Shown here: piece by piece, positions 26,993 through 38,900 of the stretch
Position numbering within the stretch: the stretch's first letter is position 1
How the letters are laid out: each line of letters starts with the position of its first letter
Program-made: the position numbers and the translations under genes
Origin: Liolophura sinensis
Lineage: Eukaryota > Mollusca > Polyplacophora > Chitonida > Chitonidae
Assembly (NCBI RefSeq): GCF_032854445.1
Contig: NC_088304.1
Location: forward strand, 31,195,732-31,259,731
DNA: 64,000 nucleotides
Direction: 5' to 3'
Notes under the pieces: model-generated
What the model was told of the DNA's origin: nothing
The model's database searches: none
The model's input: only the letters and a program-made list of their open reading frames with translations

Positions 26993-29900
26993 TTACCTGT
27001 GTGAATATTCTCATTCCAGCCACAGTTGACCCAAGGCTAAACCTCTCTCTCTGGGAAGTGATTCCATCCAGGGTAGAAATAACGGTAAAGAAATTTAAAA
27101 GCCTGTCTGTCTGTCTGTCGCGCTTTCATTTCTATGCTATAACTATTCTTTGCCAAATATTATCCAGTTTTGATAAAATTTTATGTTCACGTGAGATCAG
27201 TTTTGAAAACCAGCTTGATCCACGCATATTTAATGGTTCCATTCATTCTATATGAATGTTTGATCATAATTTGCAAAAAGTGTTTCAAATGCTGCCCAAT
27301 CTTGATAAAACTTTGCATGCTGACTCAAGAACAAAGTGTGAAACCAGCTTGATCAGTTTATAAAGTTTGAATATGTATTAAGCCCTTGACAAGTGAGTTT
27401 GTATGTTCAAATCCAGTTCTCACAGCTTCATCTGTGGCTTAAGTCAGGAGGTTTGTCAGGTACCTGGCGATGGAAGGTGGTTTACTCCAGGGGGTTTGTC
27501 AGGTACCTGGCGATGGAAGGTGGTTTACTCCAGGGGGTTTGTCAGGTACCTGGCGATGGAAGGTGGTTTACTCCAGGGGGTTTGTCAGGCACCTGGTGAT
27601 GGAAGGTGGTTTACTCCAGGGGGTTTGTCAGGTGCCTGGCGATGAAAGGTGGTTTACTCCAGGGGGTTTGTCAGGTACCTGGCGATGGAAGGTGGTTTAC
27701 TCCAGGGGGTTTGTCAGGTACCTGGTGATGGAAGGTGGTTTTCTCCAGGGGGTTTGTCAGGTACCTGGCGATGGAAGGTGGTTTACTCCAGGGGGTTTGT
27801 CAGGTACCTGGCGATGGAAGGTGGTTTACTCCAGGGGGTTTGTCAGGTACCTGGCCATGGAAGGTGGTTTACTCCAGGGGGTTTGTCAGGTACCTTGTGA
27901 TGGAAGGTGGTTTACTCCAGGGGGTTTGTCAGGTACCTGGCGATGGAAGGTGGTTTACTCCAGGGGGTTTGTCAGGCACCTGGCGATGGAAGGTGGTTTC
28001 TCCAGGGGTTTGTCAGGCATCTGGCAATGGAAGGTGGTTTTCTCCAGGGGGTTTGTCAGGCACCTGGCAATGGAAAGTGGTTAACTCCAGGGGGTTTGTC
28101 AGTCACCTGGCGATGGAAGGTGGTTTACTCCAGGGGGTTTGTCAGGCACCTGGCAATGGAAGGTGGTTTTCTCCAGGGGGTTTGTCATGTACCTGGCGAT
28201 GGAAGGTGGTTTTCTCCAGGGGGTTTGTCAGTCACCTGGCCATGGAAGGCAGTTTACTCCAGGGGATTTGTCAGGTACCTGGCGATGGAAGGTGGTTTAC
28301 TCCAGGGGGTTTGTCAGACACCTGGCCATGGAAGGCAGTTTACTCCAGGGGATTTGTCATGTACCTGGCCATGGAAGGTGGTTTACTCCAGGGGGTTTGT
28401 CAGTCACCTGGCGATGGAAGGTGGTTTACTCCAGGGGATTTGTCAGGCACCTGGCAATGGAAGGTGGTTTACTCCAGGGGATTTGTCAGGTACCTGGCGA
28501 TGGAAGGTGGTTTACTCCAGGGGGTTTGTCAGGTACCTGGCGATGGAAGGTGGTTTACTCCAGGGGGTTTGTCAGGCACCTGGCGATGGAAGGTGGTTTA
28601 CTCCAGGGGGTTTGTCAGGCACCTGGTGATGGAAGGTGGTTTACTCCAGGGGGCTTGTCAGGCACCTGGCGATGGAAGGTGGTTTACTCCAGGGGGTTTG
28701 TCAGACACCTGGCGATGGAAGGTTGTTTACTCCAGGCACCCCTGTTTCACCCACTCATAAACCTGTATTTTCGAAATCAACCAGTAGCGTTAGTGGCTAA
28801 ATAAATAATGTTACAGCCATATGTTTGTATGGTATCTGTTCTACTGCCTTCAGGCTGGTCGTATTTACCGCGGCTTGGAGATTCTGCGTACTGTTGGTGT
28901 TACAGCCATATGTTTGTATGGTATCTGTTCTACTGCCTTCAAGCTGGTCGTATTTACCGTGGCTTGGAGATTCTGCGTACTGTTGGTGTTACAGCCATAT
29001 GTTTGTATGGTATCTGTTCTACTGCCTTCAGGCTGGTCGTATTTACCGCGGCTTGGAGATTCTGCGTACTGTTGGTGTTACAGCCATATGTTTGTATGGT
29101 ATCTTTTCTTCTGCCTTCAGGCTGGTCGTATTTACCGCGGCTTGGAGATTTTGCGTACTGTTGGTGTTACAGCCATATGTTTGTATGGTATCTGCTCTTC
29201 TGCCTTCAGGCTGGTCGTATTTACCGCGGCTTGGAGATTTTGCGTACTGTTGATGTTACAGACCCAGAGCTGGAGTTAGTTCTGGTCACTTGCTGTGCCC
29301 CATCTAACATCAACAACAGCCCCAAGTACCAGAACGCATCTGTGGCCTTACTAACTAGTGTGTACCTTCAGCCCTCCACTACAAACTGGACTCTGGCTAA
29401 CGGTGGGTGGGAATTCATCAGGAAGCGCTGTCAATCAAAATATCAATCATTCAGTCCTGTCAATCAAAATATCAAACAGCCAGTTAGAAAGCTTCATATT
29501 TGCATACCGTGAAGTGCTGATTGGTGAAGAGGTTGTAAGGATGAAATATCAGGGATTTTGTTCTTATTTAGTTTGTACAGGAGAAATTGATACGGAAATT
29601 AGGTCAGAACATACCTGCTACAGATTTTGATGATATTATTTGAGGCTTGTATAGCAACATCATCCTGATATGATGGAGTGGAGACATAGCATAGTAAGGA
29701 CATGAGGAATCGCTCTGCTGCATCCATCATGATTTTAAATAAAAATCCACTAGGAAGATATAGCTGTAATAGGTCCTGTAAATAATGTTTAGAATGCTGT
29801 TCATGTTGGAAAAAAAAAGCAAAAAACAAATTTTTAAGAATTATTTTAGGTTTAAAGCAAATTGTTAATAATTTTTACTTTTGATCATGGATTTCAAAAA

Positions 29901-32900
29901 TTAAGATTTATTTTCCATTAAGCTTTTGTTCACACAAAATTAGTTGATGTTTGGTTCTGCACACATTTACAGATGCTAGTAAGGCCTATGTAGAGAGGAT
30001 CATCCCTAACCCAGCCTATGTGGAGGTAGCCCCTTGTGCCTGTGATGTCACCAAGGGTGCGTGTAATGTGGAGTGCTGCTGTGATCAGGTAAGCCAAACT
30101 CTGTTAAGGAGGACTCCATGGCCAAGGGGGTTAGCACACCAGCACGGTACAATGACCCAGAAGCCTCCCACCAATGCGGTTGCTGTGAGTTCAAGTCCCG
30201 CTCATGTTGGTTTGCTCTCTGACCGTACATGGGAAGGTCTGCAGCAACCTGCAGATGGACGAGGGTTTCCCAAGGGTTCAACCCTGTTTCTGCCCATCAT
30301 AATGCTGGTCACCGTCGTATGAGTGAAATATTCTTGAGTACGACGTAAAGCACCAGCCAAATATAGAAGAAAAAAAAAACCCTGTTAACAGAGACAGTAA
30401 ACAACTGAGAGATACATGCTGGAACACAAAGTGGGTCATGACTAGATGGTTAAAACGCTTGCCTTGTCATTTACTGCATCTTACCTTAAGTTTGGCATTT
30501 TTCAAGTGATACATTTTGCTTGATTCTGATTGGTTCATCAACCTGTTGTGTTGACATCAAAAGTATCATTCTAAGGCTTCTGAAAGTGCATTTTCACATA
30601 CCAAATGTTAGGTGAAATACACTGTTTTGTTTATGGAACTAGCATGATGTTTTGGAAAAGAAAACAATCATTATTCTTTCCTTATACATGTAGCCTAGTA
30701 CAGCTCTGTACATATAGCCATTCCTGTCTGAGTGAATAAGTTTAATGGGGTTTTTTTCTGATTTGTGTATTTATTTGTTTGATTGTTGTTTTCCACTGTG
30801 CTCAAGAATATTTCACTTATACGACGGTGGCCAGTGTTGTAATGGGAGGAAACCATGCTTTTGAATGTTTGTGTTTATGCACATACATTTAGCGTTGAGG
30901 TAAGCATTCAGTCCTGGATGTGAACCTGGAATTACTGTTTATGGGGCCTAGGTGACAATAAATGGTGGACAACGTTTGTGGGGCCTAGGTGACAATAAGC
31001 GGTGGGTGGCATTTGTGGGGCCTAGGTGACAATAAGTGGTGGATAATGTTTGTGGGGCCTAGGTGACAATAAGTGGTGGATAACGTTTGTGGGGCCTAGG
31101 TGACAATAAGTGGTGGATAACGTTTGTGGGGCCTAGGTGACAATAAGCGGTGGACAATGTTTGTGGGGCCTAGGTGACAATAAGCGGTGGACAATGTTTG
31201 TGGGGCCTTCTGCACATTGCAATGTTTGTCATAAAAGGCATTACAAGGCAGTTTCAGATGACAAAAGCACATTAGCCCTCGACCAGGACAAGATAACAGT
31301 CTCGTCGTTCACCTAAATGAATTTTCACGATACTTTGTACGAAGTCTTATTATTTTTCTGTAAGTTCTAAACAACCTGACAATTTTCAATGCCAGTGCTG
31401 TTTGGTTTGTTATTCTTCTGGTTTTGGTAGGAATGCCCATGCATGCAATAGACCTGTTCTGAATTATCTCCCTTGTTACGCGATGGAACTATGATGTAAC
31501 ACAAGATTAGGTCTTGTGGCGTGAAACTACGAGAAGTGGGGTCTCACATATTAAAGCATGCAGTATTCAAGTTATACCAAGACAGCGACAGTTCTTTTCC
31601 ATGCAACATAATGTAAAAAAAAAAACATGATATCAGTCTTTGAGAATGACAGAAGTGTTGACAGGTCTTGAATGAAGTTGATGTTATTCAGCTTAAGAGT
31701 TTGCGGAAGCTGTATATTGTATTTAAGTAGAGCCAGGATTTTAGAATTATCTTCGAACGGATTAAAAAAAATAAATAACCTTTATCGTGATCTTTCAGAA
31801 TAAGTTTACAAAGTTAAGGTCTGTATTAAAGTTAGATCTTCGCACCTTTTAAAAAGAAGAATGACATCAACAGAGGTAATTTGGTGTTGTCCTATTGAAG
31901 CATGTTCAACAAATTTGTGTCAGAGCTGTTAGAATTTGTATTAACTGTAATTGTAGCCAGTAATAAATCTTTTCTTTGCTTTCTGTTTGTCAGGATTGTT
32001 CCACTGACGAAAAGACCACCTTCACCAGCTGCATTCCAGGTCTGATTGGAGGAATGCCCAAGCCAGACCCCGCCCACTTGTGTAACTCCACCCAAAACAA
32101 CAAAGTAGATTGGTTCCCTCTCATGTGTGTGGAGTTTCAGAATAGTGCCGCCCTGGGAACCTTCTACAGCAATCAGGCTGTTGCCAGAACAGTCCAGAGT
32201 TTTTATGAGATGCTGTTTTCTGTTGATACAGGCTATAATTACAGGTAACTGCATTCGCTGCATTGCACGATGTGGTGAAACATCCGTCTCAGTGTGAGAG
32301 ATTAGGGGATAAACTTTACAAGAGCCATTCCATCGTATCACCTTTCATTCCATAAAAACACACCGTCCAACCCTAAGTTTTATACTATAAAACACAATAT
32401 CCAACTCTTTAAATCATTTAAGTTATGGGGCATCTTTGTGGATATGTATTGTATAGCCTATATCATTGATCGACATCAGGGGAAGATAAATTGCATGATT
32501 TGTGTAATAGAGATGACAGTATGAATGATAGATCTAACTGTGCTGTGTGTGGAATGGATAAGGATTAAACTCTTGTCCAAATCTTGAAAATCTTGGACAC
32601 ACTGTATTTCACCTTTGCTTGGTTGGTTGATTGTTTGAAGTTATTGGCATCTCCATTCAGCTGAATGCTGTGCACCACAAACAACACAAGGGCATGGGTA
32701 GAACAGTGCATGCAAGATAAGAAGCGGCCACAAGAGGACTACATACATGCAGGGATAAATGAGGAGGTCCTTTCACATGCAGTAAATAAACAGAAAAGCA
32801 ATTATATACAGAAGGCTTAGGTACATATGCAGTAAATAGGTGACCCAAAATTTCTAGACATGGAAATAAGCAGACTTTACTGAAGATGGTACCACATACA

Positions 32901-35900
32901 TACTGCAAAAAACATGCATGGTTGTTAAGTGTGCAATGTAACAGGGTTCACAAAGAACTGACACAAGGAATACATATGTGTACGTGTTGTAAATATACAC
33001 GTAATGCAGGTAGACAGCTGCAGCTAAAAAGGAACAAAAGGTTCAACAAAAAAAATGTAAGACTCTGTCCTCAACCAGACACATATCACATAATTCATTA
33101 GCAGGACGTTTACACCTGTACAGATATGAACTAAGTTGGATGTGTGTGGAGAGCAGAGCACTGCAGAACTTTAGCTCTTTGAGGAGGCATTCTTATGTCA
33201 GAAACATCAATGCTGGGGTTAAATTAAAAAAAAAATCTTCCCTTTGTTGAGCATTCCCAGACCTTTGCCATATTGTTGTAAAATAATGTTGAAATCATAT
33301 CAGCAGAGGGGTTTATGCCCACTGCAGTACCTCCAGCTCTAAGAGCTGTTTTAGCCACACCTTTACTTGACACTGATAGATTGATCCGCCTCATTTAGGG
33401 TCACTAACAGTTTCTGTAAAGTTTGATTAATGAGAAAGGCTTAAGTTTTGGCAGAAAATGTTATTTTTATGCCTTTACTTGCTTCTGAATGCATGTTTTT
33501 ACATGCCAAACATTAGGTGAAATACAGTAATGTGTTCATGGAAATAACACAAAGTTTTGGAAAAGAAAACTATCATTTTTCTTTCCTTATAGCCCAGTAC
33601 ATTTGTGTACATGTACATGTAGCCATCCCTGTCTGAATGAATAAATGTATTGTTGTTATGTTGGGTATGTGTGTGTTTTTGCACACAGAGAATCAGATTG
33701 GAGGAATGCCCCTGAAACCAATGTTGGTACGGCAGGATACAAACATGGTCAGAGATTGAGGACAGCTCAGCCTACAGCCATCGGTGGTTTGTCCTCTCGG
33801 TCAGGGGTTCTCGCCCTTCCTCAGCGCACCATAGGGGGCCAGTGTCTTCGTACTGCACCAGTCAGATTCCTGACAGATTTGGAGTCAGACTGTACCTACA
33901 CGATGACCCCGGAGCTCTGTGGCGTAGACTCGGTGCTGAGTGCCAGGATGTATGCGGAACCATCGGGCCTAACGAGTCCACCATGTCTGAGAACCTATCA
34001 GGTGCTCTCAGTGGAAGATTCCAGCGGGAAAGCAGTGTCAGAAGCGGCAGCCTCCTATTTCTGCTCACCTGACAACACCGGGTTCCTAAACACACCTGAT
34101 ACCATGCGGACTGAATTAAACCAGTACACCACATCACTGTTTGATTATGATATGCCTCCTGAGAACTGTCAGGATACGTTCGGAAACGACATCTGTGCCG
34201 ATCCGGAAAATATTACAATCACTCCGAAACAAGAGCTTCCTAAATGTAGTTTTGATGACGGTTACACACCAGCTCCACTCCCGGTTTACAACTCAACTAC
34301 GAAAGTCTGTCACAATGCAGTGCTGAGTGTGAAATACAATTTCACATGGTCCGGCCAACGGATTGTGTTTCTGAACACGACAGTTATACTGGGTGATGTG
34401 CCCATGGAGGTCACTTGGCAGGAAAATCGGACCATGATCTACACAGACAACGCTGGCACAACACATCGGAACACAAGCCTGGTAAATCGCTCGACACCTG
34501 CCATACTCAACCAGAAATACTCAGTGATTTTCCATCACAATTATACAAAGTTAATCAACACCTCCACCAACAACCAAGATGGCAACACAAGAGTGGACAG
34601 ATCTGGTTATCCAGGTATGTACATGCAGGTGTACAACAAAAAGCTTGGTAGTATGGGATTGAGATCTTCTAACATGGGCAGGTATATACTACAATTAACA
34701 TGGACAGGTATACACTACAATTAACATGGACAGGTAAATACTATGATAAACATGGGCAGGTATATACTACAATTAACATGGACAGGTAAATACTATGATA
34801 AACATGGGCAGGTATATACTACAATTAACCTGGACAGGTAAATACTATGATAAACATGGGCAGGTATATACTACAATTAACATGGGCAGGTAAATACTAT
34901 GATAAACATGGGCAGGTATATACTACAATTAACATGGACAGGTAAATACTATGATAAACATGGGCAGGTATATACTACAATTAACATGGACAGGTAAATA
35001 CTATGATAAACGTGGGCAGGTATATACTACAATTAACATGGACAGGTATATACTACAATTAACATGGACAGGTAAATACTATGATAAACATGGGCAGGTA
35101 TATACTACAATTAACATGGGCAGGTATACAATTAACATGGGCAGGTATATACTACAATTAACATGGACAAGTATATACTACAATTAACATGGACAGGTAT
35201 ATACTACAATTAACATGGACAGGTAAATACTATGATAAACATGGGCAGGTATATACTACAATTAACATGGGCAGGTATATACTACAATTAACATGGACAG
35301 GTATATACTACAATTAATAATATTCACACCAATTTTAATTGTTGTTTTAAGAGCAGAATAAATGTTTTTTCCACAATGTTGGAGGAGGGTATAAAAATAA
35401 AAAGTTGAAATTCATCTAATGTGTGGACAATGTTGATTATCCTGACAATATTTCCTGTTGATGAGAATTACAATGATTTACAATTACGTTATCAAATAAA
35501 AAAATGGAGATCACAAAAAATCGAAAGGTTGATTTTCACTTTATTTTTTAATCCATGTTTGGAGAAGCAAAATGAAATTGGTTTTGCCTTCCTGATGACT
35601 TTTATGAACTGAAAAGTGTTTTTTTAAGAGGATTATTTAGGTTTGACCTGGCACATGATGATTTTCTGATGTGCCTGTAGGTTGGTCTGTCTGTCTGTCG
35701 ATCTATCAGATTTTACCCACCCTGTCTGTTAACATGGGGCCCATTAACTATACATGGGGCCCATTAACTATACACGTGATGATTTTCTGATGTGCCTGTA
35801 GGTTGGTCTGTCTGTTTGTCAATCTATCAGATTTTACCCTCCCTGTCTGTTAACATGGGGCCCATTAACTATACATGGGGCCCATTAACTATACACGTGA

Positions 35901-38900
35901 TGATTTTCTGATGTGCCTGTAGGTTGGTCTGTCTGTCTGTCGATCTATCAGATTTTACCCACCCTGTCTGTTAACATGGGGACCATTAACTATACATCTG
36001 GCCCATTAACTATACATGTGATGATTTTCTGATGTACCTGTAGGTTGGTCTGTCTGTCTGTCGATCTATCAGATTTTACCCACCCTGTCTGTTAACTTGG
36101 GGCCCATTAACTATACATGGGGCCCATTAACTATACACGTGATGATTTTCTGATGTACCTGTAGGTTGGTCTGTCTGTCTGTCAATCTATCAGATTTTAC
36201 TCACCCTGTCTGTTAACATGGGGCCCATTAACTATACATCTGGCCCATTAACTATACACGTGATGATTTTTTGATGTACCTGTAGGTTGGTCTGTCTGTT
36301 TGTCGATCTATCAGATTTTTCCCTCCCTGTCTTTTAACATAAGGCCCATTGACTATACTTGGGGCCCATTAACTATACACGTGATGATTTTCTGATGTGC
36401 CTGTAGGTTGGTCTGTCTGTTTGTCGATCTATCAGATTTTACCCACCCTGTCTTTTAACATGGGGCCCATTAACTATACTTGGGGCCCATTAACTATACA
36501 TGTGATGATTTTCTGATATACCTGTAGGTTGGTCTGTCTGTGTGTTGATCTATCAGATTTTACCCTCCCTGTCTGTTAACATGGGGCCCATTGACTATAC
36601 ATGGGGCCCATTAACTATACATGTGATGATTTTCTGATATACCTGTAGGTTGTTCTGTCTGTCTGTCGATCTATCAGATTTTACCCTCCCTGTCTGTTAA
36701 CATGGGGACCATTAACTATACATGGGGCCCATTAACTATACACGTGATGATTTTCTGATATACCTGTAGGTTGGTCTGTCTGTCTGTCTGTCTGTCGATC
36801 TATCAGATTTTACCCTCCCTGTCTGTTAACATGGGGCCCATTAACTATACATGTGATGATTTTCTGATGTGCCTGTAGGTTGGTCTGTCTGCCTGTCGAT
36901 CTATCAGATTTTACCCTCCCTGTCTGTTAACATGGGGCCCATTAACTATACTTGGGGCCCATTAACTATCCACGTGATTTTCTGATATTCCTGTAGGTTG
37001 GTCTGTCTGTCTGTCGATCTATCAGATTTTACCCACCCTGTCTGTTAACATGGGGACCATTAACTATACTTGGGGCCCATTAACTATACACGTGATGATT
37101 TTCTGATGTGCCTGTAGGTTGGTCTGTCTGTCTGTCGATCTATCAAATTTTACCCTCCCTGTCTGTTAACATGGGGCCCATTAACTATACATGGGGCCCA
37201 TTAACTATACACGTGATGATTTTCTGATATACCTGTAGGTTGGTCTGTCTGTCTGTCAATCTATCAGGTTTTACCCTCCCTGTCTGTTAACATGGGGCCC
37301 ATTAACTATACATGTGATGATTTTCTGATGTGCCTGTAGGTTGGTCTGTCTGCCTGTCGATCTATCAGATTTTACCCACCCTGTCTGTTAGCATGGGGCC
37401 CATTAACTATACTTGGGGCCCATTAACTATACTTGGGGCCCATTAACTATCCACGTGATTTTCTGATATACCTGTAGGTTGGTCTGTCTGACTGTCGATC
37501 TATCAGATTTTACCCACCCTGTCTGTTAACATGGGGCCCATTAACTATACTTGGGGCCCACTAACTACACACGTGATGATTTTCTGATGTGCCTCTAGGT
37601 TGGTCTGTCTGTCTTTCGATCTATCAGATTTTACCCATCCTGTCTGTTAACATGGGGCCCATTGACTATACTTGGGGCCCATTAACTATACACGTGATGA
37701 TTTTCTGATGTGCCTGAAGGTTGGTCTGTCTGCCTGTCGATCTATCAGATTTTACCCTCCCTGTCTGTTAACATGGGGACCATTGACTATACTTGGGGCC
37801 CATTAACTATACACGTGATGATTTTCTGATGTGCCTGAAGGTTGGTCTGCCTGTCGATCTATCAGATTTTACCCACCCTGTCTGTTAACATGGGGACCAT
37901 TGACTATACTTGGGGCCCATTAACTATACACGTGATGATTTTCTGATGTGCCTGTAGGTTGGTCTGTCTGTCTGTCGATCTATCAGATTTTACCCACCCT
38001 GTCTTTTAACATGGGGCCCATTAACTATACATGGGGCCCATTAACTATACACGTAATGATTTTCTGATGTGCCTGTAGGTTGGTCTGTCTGTTTGTCGAT
38101 CTATCAGATTTTACCCTCCCTGTCTGTTAACATGGGGCCCATTAACTATACATGGGGCCCATTAACTATACACGTGATGATTTTCTGATATACCTGTAGG
38201 TTGGTCTGTCTGTCTGTCAATCTATCAGATTTTACCCTCCCTGTCTGTTAACATGGGGCCCATTAACTATACATGGGGCCCATTAACTATACACGTGATG
38301 ATTTTCTGATGTGCCTGTAAGTTGTTCTGTCTGTCTGTCTATCGATCAGATTTTACCCTCCCTGTCTGTTAACATGGGGACCATTAACTATACATCTGGC
38401 CCATTAACTATACATGTGATGATTTTCTGATGTGCCGGAGGGTTGGTCTGTCTGTCTGTCAATCTGTCAGATTTTACCCACCCTGTCTGTTAACATGGGG
38501 CCCATTAACCATACATGAGGCCCATTAACTATACATGTGATGATTTTCTGATGTGCCTGTAGGTTGGTCTGTCTGTCTTTCGATCTATCAGATTTTACCC
38601 ACCCTGTCTGTTAACATGGGGACCATTAACTATACTTGGGGCCCATTAACTATACACGTGATGATTTTCTGATGTGCCTGTAGATTGGTCTGTCTGTCTT
38701 TCGATCTATCAGATTTTACCCTCCCTGTCTGTTAACATGGGGACCATTAACTATACTTGGGGCCCATTAACTATATAAGGGGCCTGTGCATAAGAATGAC
38801 ATCAACATTTTGCGAGATGTCACAGATGTTTGCAAATTCAAACTTGTTGTTATGTGAAGAGGTGTGTAATGGCAGCCATTTTGGAATAAGGCAGCGGTGT

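Noticed and set aside
27393-28804. Frames of up to 341 codons, Trp- and Gly-rich
   Set aside because: All three plus frames are open because the 43-bp unit lacks stops; the array lies inside a TCTN2 intron.
28808-29512. A 234-codon frame as a separate gene
   Set aside because: Its left part is the five-fold 89-bp duplication and its right part is TCTN2 exon 11 followed by intron.
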